A DNA stretch of 64,000 bases from Druceiella hillmani (GCA_039881145.1 JAYKKI010000148.1:1061501-1125500); one strand, 5' to 3'; shown: positions 1-12,106, counted from the first letter of the stretch. The notes: generated by a model from the letters alone, not told the origin. Numbers and translations: made by a program.

Positions 1-585
1 ATCTTATTACAAAAAATTGTTTTATTAAAAAATAGCTCAAAAATAATACCTATATTTTTTGCTGTAGTAAGTAAAGCCATTATTTTCATAAAAAGTCGAT
101 TTACATAATAAGTAAAGAAAACTTGGTAATTACATATGTGGTTTTTCCTACGAAATTATTTAAGAATCGAATAAAGTTATTGTTTATTACAAGCAAATAT
201 CTCTGTCCGCATGCACACTCGTCTTTTCCTTTAAAAAAGTGTAAAATAGTTATACAATTTACGAATAATTAAAGTCAAAGTAATCACACATTAAGACAAC
301 AAATTATCTTATTTCCGATAAATAATTTCAATATATTTTATAAGCAGTTTATTTTCCTTCCTATTAAACGTGCCTTACCATCTTGAGCGATTATCATAAA
401 CTACTTGCCCATCAAGTCTTTACGGATCGACATTTATGTCAGTAAAATAATTTTTTAATGAATTATCTTGATGAATTTTTTTGTGATTTAATCAGACAAA
501 GCACACCTAGCAGTTTTTTTTCAGTTTCATTTAGATATGGCATATCGTATCACCCAAAAAATAGTGTAAAAGACGAAAGTATATA
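1..585. other. AT-rich stretch with no recognised feature
   Basis: No coding signal, RNA gene or repeat structure was recognised here on either strand. The sequence is AT-rich with many stops in all frames. Confidence 0.5.
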
Positions 586-587
586 CA

Positions 588-736
<149 letters not shown>

Positions 737-1677
737 ACACTCTATAATATAAAACAAGAAAAACATATTTGGACAAAAAAAAGAAGCGGACAAGATATAA
801 AAGGTAAAATGATTAAGAATTGATGAATGATTTTTAAAACAACGCAACAAATTGTATTAACCGTGTATTTCGAATATTATCCCCATTTATTCTACAGTTG
901 AATGGACTTTACATTGCATAAGTATTATTTAAGGGGTTTCCAGGCCAATCTAGTAGTTACAAATAACAATTAATTAGAATATAAACAAGAAATTGTATTG
1001 TCACTTGCATCTGTTAAATCGTAGCAATGTGACATAACAAGCAATATGTGATAACCTTAAAGTTGAATGGAATTTTACATTAAAAGAGAAAAACTAGAAA
1101 GCAATATTAAGAATGGACGCCATGAATTTACCGCAAGATTTCCATTTTGCTGTTACATTTTTATGCACAATGCTGAAACAAGCCTTATCATTTCCTTTTT
1201 CCTTTTAAAGGGTACCGGCCTTCACGTGGAAATAATTTATGGAGTCCGTTGCCCAAAGAGGAATATTTTATTTTAAACCGCACTTTTAGTAATTAAATAA
1301 CAATTTAATCTATATGATGGTGCTGTAATGACTTTATCGCTTCCTTAATAATAAAGGAATTAGGGTAACATTCCGGAGATAGAATTGTAAACTGAAGTAA
1401 TATCCCAAAAATTCCTCTTTGATATAATGTGGTGCGAACCGTATCATATCAAAGGGGACTGCACCCGTGGATCCGTCTACTAATACATTTGCCTTTATAA
1501 ATGTTTTCTTCATTTCCAAAACTGAATACGAAAATTTAATAAGATCGTGAACGTGAAAATCTGTTTACTTACTATTTATTTCATTTACATAGTAAATTAA
1601 ATAAATTCATTCTCATTTAAATTTCCATTTAAATTTTTAAAACACTGACGTCGCTTTTGTTTTCAATCGTTATTTAT

Positions 1678-3025
1678 TCAGTGTATTATAACTCCGTTGA
1701 AAGCAGACATGTTCAAAATAGCATAAAATATTATCAATGGCCACTTCTTTGAGGTACGGCACACGTTATATGAAGCACATAGTTCGTCAGCCACGTCTAC
1801 CCTACAGTTTGTTGAATTGTAATATGTGTCAGTTTCAGGTTTTTTATTTTTACTTGTTGAATCATCGATCATGTCGTCATGATGAAGGCTGGACATCAGT
1901 AGCATGATCTTATGTTTTTTGGGACATGGGAAACTAGAGTAATATCGTTTTGAAACCCAAAAATAGACAAAAAAGTTCAACTTCACGAGCTTTAGGAAAT
2001 TCGGAAGTGGTCTATTTTTTATTTTTACCCAGGGTACCAACTGATGTCAACTTGTGTTTTTTTAGTAAATGTTTAACAAGCTCATAGCGTGAAAACAAGT
2101 TATCAAATGTCACGTTGCGATTGGTTTTTAATATAAGTTGCAAAATGCGATTCAAAATAACCTAAGGCTTGTTTCTTGCAGAATACGGTTCAGCAGACTG
2201 TTTTCCTTATTTTTTCAATAAGAAAGTTCTGCTCATCTACCGGAGCTACAATCTAGATACCGTACTTTGGGTGGCTTTGACGGTATATCCGGGGGAATTC
2301 TACATTGGCCTTGGAAAGCTATTAGTATATCGTCAATAGTTAGACAATCACCTGGGGTGTAACAAGTTTTGCAGTGTTCTACAAAAGTTTCAAAAAGTTC
2401 CCTTATCAGTGCTAGATTGTCTTTAGTTTCCTTTCGTCACGCGGACTGGAGTGAAAGGCAAAGTTGCCATGAACAAAATGAAAGCGTTGTTTAAACATTA
2501 CAAGTCTAAATATTTCCACTCCTCTACGATCAACAGCCCACAAATCGTTCAAATTCTACTTTCCAGAGCAGTAGAGAGCTATATACAGAAGACTTACAAA
2601 CCCCTTCAATTCATTCAAGTAGCGTTATTTTATATGAGCGTACTTAGACAAATTAGTACAAGCAGATTTTTGGTCTAGTACGTGCGTTAGTATATGTAAG
2701 AATCTTTTGCAGCATGCCGTTAGTAAAATACAAGCTCCAACATTCGATTTCATACTTAGCAGACGTTAGCATCTGGCGCTATACCTAGCAACTGAATAAT
2801 TATACTTTCCGCTCTTGTTCGAACATTCTGGAGAAAATATGTTTTATGCCAAACTGTGCCGTCTTCATCAACATAATGCGGAAATTGTACATCATAAATA
2901 GCATAACCTGATCGTAGTTGACGTCTGACAGTAGACGGCGGTATATAGTCACTCTCCGATATATTCTGCGCTGTGTCACTGGCCTGACTACGCTCTCTGA
3001 CTTTATCGTCTTCTCCAGCGGACAT
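1678..3025 (-). pseudogene. Decayed piggyBac transposase
   Basis: Reading the minus strand gives successive pieces of a piggyBac-family DDE/D transposase in the right order but in shifting frames. Positions 3025-2756 hold an acidic N-terminus followed by a WHKT...RTRAESII stretch like the family's pre-catalytic region. About 2750-2690 reads FTNGMLQKILTYTN, matching the family's FFTDEM..I..YTN helix. About 2400-2270 reads LALIRELFETFVE, then YTPGDCLTIDDILIAFQG, which carries the first catalytic Asp. About 2130-2070 reads NVTFDNLFSRYEL, with the second Asp. Positions 2040-1680 include HHDD, then YYNSTNCRVDVADELCASYN with the third Asp, and KKWPLIIFY. Frameshifts and stops separate the pieces, so no protein can be made, although the catalytic residues themselves survive. 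The C-terminal cysteine-rich domain was not found beyond 1680. TTAA-flanked terminal repeats were not identified. Confidence 0.9.
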
Positions 3026-3569
3026 GACATTCGAATCAGATTCTTGGAGGTTTTATAATATACGGTAGTCTTCTCTTTCCTCTCAGTCCATCTTTATTTG
3101 AACAAGCAACAAAATACAAATAAAATTAAAATAAATATACTTTATTGCACCAAAAACAAAAACATAATAGGATAGTAAATAGTCTTTGGTAGCTAAACAT
3201 AGTGTCAGATAAAGAAAATACTTAAAAAAACGCCATTAAAAGCTAAGAAAAGTTAGAAAATTACACTTGGGCAAAATTGCTACACTGGTTACGGTGATAT
3301 GTCATATTTATCTTTTTTCCGGCACGTGTAACTCGCAGCGCGATCGCCGACCGATTGACTTCAAATTCAAAACGCTCAGAAAAGGTCAACTGCTCTAGCT
3401 ACTGAGAATGATGGCAACGTCGCACGCGTAGTTGTAAAACAACAAACAATTTGAATCATGGTGGGTAATTTTAACCCTTACCTCATGTAACCCATACCTT
3501 AAGGTTTGACCCATACCTTAAGTATACATACTGGTACTTTCCCTACTCGACTCAAGAACTCGTACAAGT

Positions 3570-4170
3570 ATTTGAAACAGGTGACGTGATGGACCCGAAC
3601 AACTACAGACCTATTTGGTTGCTTAATGTTTTAAGAAAAAACTTTTAATAGCAGATTGACTAAGTTTTTAGAGACATTCAAAATATACTCTGATAGACAA
3701 TTTAGTTTTAGGAATAGAAACGTGCGATGCTATAAGGACAGTCAATGACTATGTAACAAAGCACATATATGCAAACAACCTATGCCTGACTGTGTTCATT
3801 GATATTTCTAAAGCATTCGACATATCATAAGATATTCTTTTAAAAAAATGCAACCTACAGGTGTACACGGATAATAATGGGTAATAGTTGCTGGACTGGT
3901 TCGGTAGCTACTTAAAAGACGGAATATAGACCGCTAAAATAATGATATCGTTAGCGAGAAAATGTCACTATTATTTTGTGTCCTCCAAGGTAGCAAGTTG
4001 GGACCGGCACTTTTTTAAATTTGCATAAATAACTTGACATATTTAGACATAAAAGAACAATAGTTATCTTTACTGATGATGCTGCCATAGTTTTTAGTGA
4101 CAAAACGGTAGCTGATTTGACTGTGAAAACTAATCGGCATAAAATGCACGAAAAAAGAAGGACTACTTAT
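3570..4170 (+). pseudogene. CR1/jockey-like LINE reverse transcriptase remnant
   Basis: Plus-strand translation in shifting frames gives ordered non-LTR reverse transcriptase motifs. DPNNYRPIWLL (about 3592) is the usual NYRPISLL block. It is followed by NRLTKFLETFKIYSDRQFSFR, then TVNDYVTKHIYANNL and CLTVFIDISKAFD (about 3740-3820, the F-D-x-x-K-A-F-D box). LLDWFGSYLKDG comes next, then LLFCVLQGSKLGPALF (about 3970, the VPQGSxLGPxLF block). IVIFTDDAAIVFSD (about 4062-4100) is the catalytic box, normally FADD. The endonuclease and ORF1 are missing, and several stops and frameshifts interrupt the frame. This is a truncated, dead 5'-incomplete LINE copy, as is typical of target-primed insertion. 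Confidence 0.9.
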
Positions 4171-4480
4171 GGACATTGACATTATACATTTCTTGTACCT
4201 AAAATTTACACTCTGATTTCCCAGAAATTAATAAAAATAAAAAAGAAAAAATGTAACTTATAACTCACTTAAAATATTGGTCACCTGCTAGCTCCTTGAC
4301 AAAAACAGATCGTATACAGAAAGGTTTTTATCATCACCATACCTAGTATAGGATATTGTTTGGCATACAGTTTTGGTATTTGTCTTTCTTTTATATTTCA
4401 TTTTATATTTTACTCCTAGATAAGAGTATGTTACGCCCAATATACAAATAAAAGGGTGTGTGTAAGTATGTATATGTATA

Positions 4481-4620
<140 letters not shown>

Positions 4621-4624
4621 TATA

Positions 4625-5500
4625 CCCTATACCGATTCTCGTAATCTGTACTGGGTTCACTTAATCTGCACTGCCTATGACTATTCTGAAATTGGTTAAT
4701 TGTCAAAAAAATTTCAACCGGTCTGAAAATAGTATCAGAATTACAAAAAATAACAAAATTACTACCATTTTTCATACACAATCATACACATTACATTGTG
4801 AATATATTCTTAATTTTTTTTGTGGAAAATCCAACAAAAATAAATAATTTAGTTATAACAAAACCATTGACATCAAATTTCTATTGACTGCTAAATTATA
4901 AACATTATTAACAAATTTATAAGACATATTTCTTGCAGAAAGTAAAATATTGCAATCGAGGAAAAGTTAGAAATTCTTCAAATATGAAGATGTCAATCTT
5001 TATATTAGCAATAAACATAAACAATATCATTAGATGATGTATTAGCAATATTTCACATTAAGTGGCTGGTTTACAACCATTGTTATTACGTCTTTAATCG
5101 ATTTATAAAAATGAGAAGATTCTCAATTCGGCAAGCATTTATTTTTTATCTAACTCGGATATGCGTTGATCGACCTAAATGTATTTACATACATTTAGAC
5201 ATTTATAAATATCCAATGACCTTTATTTTCCTAATTCAATGTTACCGACGCTGCTTTCTCCAAAATTATTAGTTCATTAATTTTCGTAAAAAAGGAGAAG
5301 GGACCCCTCCCTTCTCCTTATGTATGTTGCATTTTTGCATATTTTTTGAAATATATTTTTAAATATGTACACAATTTTGTATTTCTCATATAAATAATAT
5401 ACCACATTGAAAAAAAAATGCAACAAATAATTTTGGCGAAAGAATTTAAATCTGTTAATTACTCGCTCTATTTTTTATATATACACAAATATTCAAATAT
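4625..5500. other. AT-rich stretch with no recognised feature
   Basis: No coding or structural signal was recognised. A short local inverted GGAGAAGGGACCCCTCCCTTCTCC-type hairpin (about 5292-5318) is present. Confidence 0.45.
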
Positions 5501-5544
5501 TGACAACTGCAAAATATGAACATTAATACTATGTATTACTGTGC

Positions 5545-6060
5545 AAAATGGAAGTTTTCTACGTTTCACGGTTTCTGAGAAAATTATCTGGGAACATAGA
5601 AAGACATTAATTTATCGTATACCATAACTTTCGTAGGCCTAAAAACATGGTGTATACCTCAAAAATGCCTACTTTTTATATTTTTGAGGTAAGTGATTTT
5701 GGAAATAACGGGTGAGGGGAACATATTTTTGGTCTATTTTTCAGCGTGTTCCTAGCAATATGATACCAAAAAATAGGAAAAAATATTACTCAGACTTGTA
5801 ACTAGCTCTTTTCAACCATACCCTATGCTGTAATATCATTTGAAGGGAATATGAATATAATAATAACGTATTTAATGTCGTATATTCCAAATTTCCCAAC
5901 AAATATTTTCGGCTCGAGCCAAATTCAAAGTTTCTGTGTCAAGCGGTTTCTGACAATAACGGCTCTGATCGACGAAAGGATAGATTCGTGAGTGATGTTA
6001 CAAAGGTTCCGTTTTTATTTCCAGGCACGGAGCCTCAAATGGGCAACAGGTTAGGTTAGG
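5545..6060. repeat. Dispersed insect repeat (GACGGAC / TTCCGTTT type), copy 1
   Basis: This segment shares short, ordered phrases with 38300-38720. Both contain TTTCCAAACAAATATTTTCG-like sequence, then TCAAGCGGTTTCTGAC or TCAAGCGGTTTATGAC, then a GACGxxxG block, then a GGTTCCGTTT-like and GGAGCC block. The overall pattern resembles a common non-coding repeat of insect genomes. Boundaries are unclear. Confidence 0.5.
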
Positions 6061-6164
6061 TTATTTACTAAGAAGCGTACAGAAAGTTGTGAAATATATA
6101 AATCAGCAACTTCTCACATTTCATAAATTAGCCCTTGATGGCAACTAAATAAAATATATTTTTA

Positions 6165-7067
6165 GGACTTATTTATGTCTATGCAAATGCTAATTTTCTG
6201 CCAGCCGCATATTTCGACCATCCACTAGTAGAAAAATCATCTACAAACATCCGAGCAGCCGCACGATTCAAATCTAAAATTTTACAAAAAGTTGTGCGCA
6301 AAAAGAAATTCCGGTTATGATTGGTTCACACTCAAAAGCTCAACCTTGAAAAGGAAGACAAAAAAAATCACGAATATTTAGAGATGTACATTAGCAAGAA
6401 GAAATTAAAATATTAATAAGCAAAAGGCTTATTCCACTATATTAATAAGATGAATGTTAAAAATGAATCTGAAATTAAAAATATATCCAACAGTAAGAAT
6501 GAGGTCAAGATAAATTTACCCAAACCTCCTGTCAAAAGGAGGGTTTTATCTGAATCGGAAACTAGCCAGGTTTGCGACAACTATTCAGTAATTGAGGCAT
6601 TGCAAGAGGTTTCAGTAAATGATGCTGAAAATAGGAGGGAGCACCTTTCATCATCATTATGTGGAGCATATGATGAAGTAAGCTGATGATTAAGTAAGCT
6701 AATGATGAAATAAGCTAATGATGAAGTAAGCTAATGATAAATAAAGCTAATGATGAAGTAAGCTAATGATGAAGTAAACTAATGATGAAAAAAGCATAAA
6801 AATTAAAGATTACGTTATATTCTTACACTATAAAAATTCTTATACTCTTTTAAAAATTTAATCAATATGTGAAGAGGTTATACTAATAAAGTTATTGAAA
6901 AAGTGTCTCGAAATTGCAGATGAAGATGGCTTGAAGCAGAAGACTGAAACCCATACCTTTCAAATGACATTAAGAAAGAAATTGAAATGCCTCAAAAAGG
7001 TAACTGAAATCAGAAAATTAAACGCGTTCAAAAGATACGAAAGTCTTGGAATTTCCGCTAAAGATTA
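6165..7067 (+). other. Unassigned coding-like ORF cluster
   Basis: Three plus-strand open segments look more protein-like than their surroundings. Positions about 6170-6320 lack an ATG and contain LPAAYFDHPLVEKSS and AAARFKSKILQKVVRKKKF before a stop. Positions 6450-6686 give 78 residues from an ATG, Lys-rich and then Ser/Glu-rich, including NLPKPPVKRRVLSESETSQV. Positions about 6850-7067 are open without an ATG and contain KCLEIADEDGLKQK and LRKKLKCLKKVTEIRK, a likely short basic helix. They are in different frames and separated by stops and a minisatellite. I do not recognise the family. They may be exons or fragments of one decayed gene or transposon protein, or chance frames. Confidence 0.3.
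6667..6791. repeat. 16-bp minisatellite, about 7.5 copies
   Basis: Tandem copies of AAGCTAATGATGAAGT with one to three substitutions per copy, preceded by a partial unit at 6667-6679. The first units form the C-terminal end and stop codon of the 78-residue open frame at 6450-6686. The array has therefore probably grown from the end of that frame. Confidence 0.9.
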
Positions 7068-7183
7068 AAGACTGGCAATAATTTATTGAGATATTGTTTA
7101 CACACGGCTATTTTAAATGACTATCAAATTAGTCAGATCATTTTAAAAATATAATAGCATTAAACACCTACAGGCAAAAAGCA

Positions 7184-7315
7184 CCCGAATGTGCCCGAAC
7201 ACACACAAACACATAAACACATACAAGCGCGTGCATACAATAATACACGCACATTTGTACTTATGTACGCGCGCAAACACACACACACAGTGTCGCGCAT
7301 GCATGTATATATGCC
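7184..7315. repeat. CA-rich alternating purine/pyrimidine tract
   Basis: Interrupted (CA)n with CGCG and GCATGC steps. Open frames over it in both directions are low-complexity artefacts. Confidence 0.8.
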
Positions 7316-7324
7316 TGTACAAAG

Positions 7325-8160
7325 CAAACATTATAAGCTTGGTAGCAGCCAAATGGTAGAGGGATTAAATACGTAATTTATTTTTTTTTTAGAATTTATA
7401 TTTTGACACGAGGAAATGAATATATAATTATGTTGGTTCTCCTGTCAATATCTAATATAAATTTCAATAAACTATGATAAATAATTAACGTAAATATGTT
7501 TCTAAATATCCTATATGTCTAAGGTGAAATATTACGTTGACCGACGTACACAAGACATGTTTTACCTTGGTCGAATTCCCGATTTTCATTGAACTACTCT
7601 GAACATATTTCTAAGAGAAAATAATTTCCGATATTTCAGTGACATGTACCCTACTTTGAAAAATAAATAAATACGGAATAGGCTAAATATAAAAAAAAAA
7701 CATTCCTTGCGAAAAAACAACCCGATGGGAAACACGTTCCCTTACGTAAAAGTCAAATTTAAAATATGTACTAAAACAAATCAATTGCACATAATACAGT
7801 ACAAAACATAAAACATACATTATAATTGTACTACAATATATACGTGTTTAAATATTTTTAACTTTCTTAATTACATATTTAATATAATTAATATGCGCAT
7901 CAGTAATTCGAGGTAAATAGTAGCGAGTTGAATTAAAGAAGTAAATATATTTTTAGTAATGATTTTATAATATTTAAATTCTCTAATATTTTAATTATAA
8001 ACTGAAATAATATTTACGGAAAAAATTTTTTCATGAAATAATTTTATACAATTTTGTTTTGATAAATGTAGAGTATAAATTGTATAATTTTCAAATAATG
8101 GGTAGAAAATATAACCTATGAATGCTCCTTAGTATAAGGCTATTTTTTGAGGTGAAACCT
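7325..8160. other. AT-rich stretch with no recognised feature
   Basis: Nothing recognisable on either strand. The sequence is very AT-rich with dense stops. Confidence 0.5.
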
Positions 8161-8413
8161 GTTTGCCCGCGATGAGAGTAAAGTGTCATGGAAGCAACAC
8201 ATCTCCACTTTTTGCCACATCTCCACGCAACGAATCTATTGCAGGAAGGACGGAAAATAAATACTTAGCTAACAACCGGGAGAGATGGATGAACACTATG
8301 GAACAAGACTGGAGATGTACTCACGCAAGAAAACAGAAACGATGCTCACTACTTCTGTACGTTATTCGTGTCAAAAGTCAACTGTAAAAGTTTTGTCGAT
8401 CTATTTATCTATG

Positions 8414-8503
<90 letters not shown>
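8414..8503. repeat. (TA)n microsatellite inside composite repeat A
   Basis: About 90 bp of TA repeats that begin after TATTTATCTATG. The equivalent place in copy B (about 9500) has only TTTATTTATGATTTATTTATT, so the array expanded in copy A or was lost in copy B. Confidence 0.95.
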
Positions 8504-8792
8504 TAGTATTTTTGTGCGTGCACTTCATCCATTATAAGACTAACAATCGAAGACGTACTTATATATTCAATCAAACCGCATTGAACCTGCACATATAGTT
8601 GTCGAAAACATAATTTACAATATGAGTAATATTCCCCGACTTCCCCCAGGTACATTTAACTGTATCCTGGTATCGCGGCTGTTTTTCCCTAATTTGAGTG
8701 GCTTATTTAACGTGGTTATTAGGGAGATATGCTAATTTATTAACGATTGTCTATACAAATTTACATGAAGATTTGGTTTTAAATTATATGTA

Positions 8793-8912
8793 TATATCTG
8801 TATGCGTGCATGCGTGCGTGTGTGTGTGCGTTCGTGCGTACGTGCGAGGGAGCGTGCGTGCGTGCGTACGGGCGTGCGAGCGTGCGAGCGTGTGTGCGTG
8901 CGTGCGTACCAA
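8793..8912. repeat. GT/GCGT-rich Z-DNA-prone tract
   Basis: Strictly alternating purine/pyrimidine GTGCGTGC-type sequence. It corresponds in position to 9648-9745 of copy B. Arg/Ala/Cys/Val open frames here are artefacts. Confidence 0.85.
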
Positions 8913-9315
8913 TCTTTTCATTAATCACTTCTCTTTTTCTAATCTTTTCATTAACCGAATTACTTTGTTTTGATGATATCTGAGGATTTTTTTTTTGTTT
9001 TATATTAAATTTAATTATTTTACACATCTCTGGTTTCAAAACTATTATTCAAGTGTTTTAATATATTTGCTCTCTCTCTCTCTTTCCCTCCCCTTGCCAT
9101 ATACTTATAAACCAAGGTTTGGATCACTAAAGAAGTTTCACCTCTCTCACGGGTATTGAGTTGACCGCAATCAAATATTTGTAGTGCAGTTTCTTTGGGA
9201 GCGATAAAAGTGTTAAGGACATGTTAACAGAAAATGTTAAGGACGAAACGTTCTTCATGCAACGTTTTGCAAAGTTTTTGTAACGTTTTCATGTAACGTT
9301 TTTAGACAGCATAAT

Positions 9316-9936
9316 ACAATCAATTTATCGCAAGAACGATGGAAAATAATTACTTAGCTAACAACAGTGTGAGGTAGATGAAAAGGAAACAATAAGACAA
9401 GAAGTGTACATATGGAAGAAAACAAAAATGGCTATCAGATGTTTTGTACGTTATGTGGGTCAAAAATAAACTGTCAAAAATGTTGTCGATTTATTTATGA
9501 TTTATTTATTACTAATTTTGGATGTATGGTCCGACTTCCATCCATTCTATTTAGCCATATTTTGGTTTAGACACGGCTATTTTCTTCATTTTTAATGGTT
9601 TACGAATGAAAATGGTCAAAGAATTGAAATAAATATTTATTTTTGAGCTTGCATGCGTACGTGTGTGCGCGCGTGCGAGCGTGCATGCATGCTTGTGTGC
9701 CTGTATATGTTTATGTGTGTGAGGGTATTTGTATTTGTGTGTATATAAACTCGTTTTTAATCATTTTTAATTTATATATTTTGTATATTATATTCAATTT
9801 ATATGTTTTTCCTAGATTCCAAGATTTTTTTCTCTCTCTCTATCTCCACTCTACTCCTCACTATATACTTTCAAATCGAGGTTTAGATCACCAAAGCAAT
9901 TTTAATTCTGCCGCGTGTCCTGAGTTGCACGCCATA
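9316..9936. repeat. Composite repeat, copy B
   Basis: Second copy of the composite unit. It shares ACTTAGCTAACAAC, GTACGTTATGTGGGTCAAAA (copy A has GTACGTTATTCGTGTCAAAA), TGTTGTCGATTTATTTAT, the GTGCGT-rich tract (9648-9745), the (CT)n run (about 9830) and the closing CGAGGTTTAGATCACCAAAG ... TGAGTTGCAC. It is about 320 bp shorter than copy A, mainly because the TA array is absent. Confidence 0.8.
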
Positions 9937-9944
9937 ATTTTTTT

Positions 9945-11460
9945 ATGTAAACATAGCCGAAGATACAAAATAATACGGAGGCATTAAATTAATAATAACT
10001 GACTAATGCAGGAATATTTCAGGTATTTTCTTATTGGCAATACCTGAAATACTTATACCTAAATTACTCATACATGATAGGCAAACCTCTTCAAATTTGT
10101 GATCGTTCTCGCCGACATGCAATCACACCACAACATTTTCTTTTACACGAGTGCGATAATAAATGATTGGATTTTACATAAAGGAGAGGAGTCGAAGTTA
10201 CACCCCATTGATACGTGAATAGAAGTAACACTCTTATATGACGAAAAGATTAAATAAAATAAGACCCTCAAAATATATTACCTGTTAGACAAAAGAGAAA
10301 TGTTATTTTTAAATACGGTTTTTAAAAAAAATTATTAGTTAATATTGTTACGATGCGATTCTTTGAGCCACCAAAATGAAAGAGAGTGCAAATTATGTCC
10401 AGTTATATCCTCCATAAATGATATTAATCCAAGATACTTGCAAGCTCGATAAGATAATCACAAAAATATACGTGAAATTCGAAAGGAGACATATATTTCC
10501 AACAAACACAATAAGTATAACTATTGGTTAACGGATTAACTCTAGTTAATTTATGACATGGCTTCACATTTAAAAAAATTTCATTTTTTTTGTTGTGATC
10601 AGAAAATTTATATAACTTTTTGTTCGTTTTCTTTATTGTAAACGGCTGAGTTTGTTTGGCGCTTCAGGTTATAAAGAATTATGTTTCTTTAAGTTCTGTT
10701 TTGTTTTACAGTTTTATGAGAATAACTCTTAATATGAATAAATAGAATATAAAAGAATGTAACCGATTTTACTCGACAATGTAAAATATTTTATAATTTA
10801 TTAAAATTCAATTTGTTACACAAATTTATTAGGTTATTATTTCGGAATCCATCGTACTAGAATAGTCTAGATCAATAAAAAATCTGGTGATCTTTTTTGT
10901 AAAACACAAGGCAAAGTAAAATAGTTAAAATTATTGTTATCTACTTACAGAAATAAATTTAAGTAAAAAGCAAATAAACTAAAACGCAGTTCAGTACGAG
11001 TGGAACTCGCAACACGATTATTCCGTACTATTAAAAGATATATACTTCCGCACTATTTAAAGATATATAGATAGTATTTTTGACAAAAATTTATGTAATT
11101 TTCTCCATATTACTATATTGCTTACTAAATACTTCATAGACCTAAATAAGTAAAAAGAATTCCCAAATTCATTAGATAAAGAATCGTACTTATAGTTTTC
11201 CGGTAAATTTTCGTAAATGTCCATTAACATTATTTTGTCATAATGTTAACTTTTGTGGTTTGTGTGAAAGAGGGAGGGGTGAGGTGAATTGTGGACACTT
11301 TCATCATTAGTCTAGAAATAAAATGTATATAATTTTGGATTTCATTTAACAATCGTACAACTTATGATTTAAAAATACTGTAGTGTGAAAAAAAGGTACA
11401 AACCAACACGATAATGTTTAATAAACAGTTATTATTTTCCTAAATTAACTTCTAATTTTG
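9945..11460. other. AT-rich stretch with no recognised feature
   Basis: No coding or RNA signal was recognised. A small internal near-duplication, CCGTACTATT(A)AAAGATATATA versus CCGCACTATTTAAAGATATATA, lies at about 11025-11070. Confidence 0.45.
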
Positions 11461-11463
11461 GTC

Positions 11464-11626
11464 CACAATTGAATGAAACTACGTGATGTAGTATTATTTC
11501 TACTTTCTTTAAGTTCTTTACCACGACTTAGGTTTCATTGTATTACAACATCTTCAGGTGGGCTATTAGTAAAGGACTTAAAGAAAGTAGAAATAATACT
11601 ACATCACATAGTTTCATTCAATTGTG
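11464..11626. repeat. 58-bp-arm palindrome, MITE-like or element terminus
   Basis: The left arm (11464-11521) and right arm (11569-11626) are reverse complements with two mismatches across 58 bp, around a 47-nt spacer. The arm includes TACATCACATAGTTTCATTC. A further single arm of the same family, extending into the spacer side and the outer flank, occurs at 43976-44055. This shows the sequence is a dispersed element end and not just a local fold. Confidence 0.8.
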
Positions 11627-11719
11627 AATAATGAATTTCTACAAAATTAACGCCAAATATATTCAATATTCTAATTTTGTTATAAAAAGTGCAAAAGAAA
11701 TTTTAAGGTTAATTGCATG

Positions 11720-11962
11720 TGAGTGACGAGTGCGCGTGCGCCTGCGCACTCTCGCACGTGCACTCGTACGCGCACGCGTTCTTGGCTACGCACGTGCACG
11801 CACACGCATACTAGCACGCGCCCGCGCAAGTGCACGCACTCCGGCGCTCAAAGGCGTGTGAGCCCACATGCACGCATGCACACACACAAGCACACATACA
11901 CGCACACGCGCGCGGACACATACACATACACACACGCTCACGCATGTGCATATACATATGAT
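11720..11962. repeat. Long CA/CG-rich alternating purine/pyrimidine tract
   Basis: About 240 bp of mostly alternating purine/pyrimidine sequence. It starts with GTGCGCGTGCGCCTGCGCAC and grades into (CA)n. It is sharply GC-richer than its surroundings and is immediately followed by a (TA)n array. No protein is credible here despite a long open frame. Confidence 0.85.
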
Positions 11963-11964
11963 AT

Positions 11965-11986
11965 TTGCATGTATATATATATAAAT

Positions 11987-12017
<31 letters not shown>

Positions 12018-12037
12018 CATATATTATATATATGTAC

Positions 12038-12078
<41 letters not shown>

Positions 12079-12106
12079 TATAAATATATATAAATAAATA
12101 ATCAAT
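11965..12106. repeat. (TA)n microsatellite
   Basis: TA dinucleotides with AAATA and TGTACA interruptions, contiguous with the preceding CA/CG tract. Confidence 0.95.

Larger units (their letters stand above)
8231..9170. repeat. Composite repeat, copy A
   Basis: First of two tandem, diverged copies. It begins with a unique-looking segment containing TACTTAGCTAACAAC and GTTTTGTCGATCTATTTAT. It continues with a (TA)n array (8414-8503), a GT/GCGT-rich tract (8793-8910), a (CT)n run (9070-9090) and a closing block CCAAGGTTTGGATCACTAAAG ... TTGAGTTGACC. The same order, without the TA array, recurs at 9316-9936. Confidence 0.8.

Noticed and set aside
1334..1519. 61-residue minus-strand frame with a DGSTGAVPFDM stretch that briefly recalled a helicase C-terminus
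   Set aside because: No helicase motif order before or after it, and the similarity is too short to support a Helitron or Pif1 call.
3467..3485. TTAACCCTTACC as a piggyBac terminus for the element at 1.68-3.03 kb
   Set aside because: The orientation is wrong: a right-hand end should read ...GGGTTAA, and no matching partner was found on the other side.
8698..9039. Open frames over the GT/GCGT tract
   Set aside because: Low-complexity Cys/Val/Arg/Ala or Arg/Thr/His translation of an alternating repeat.
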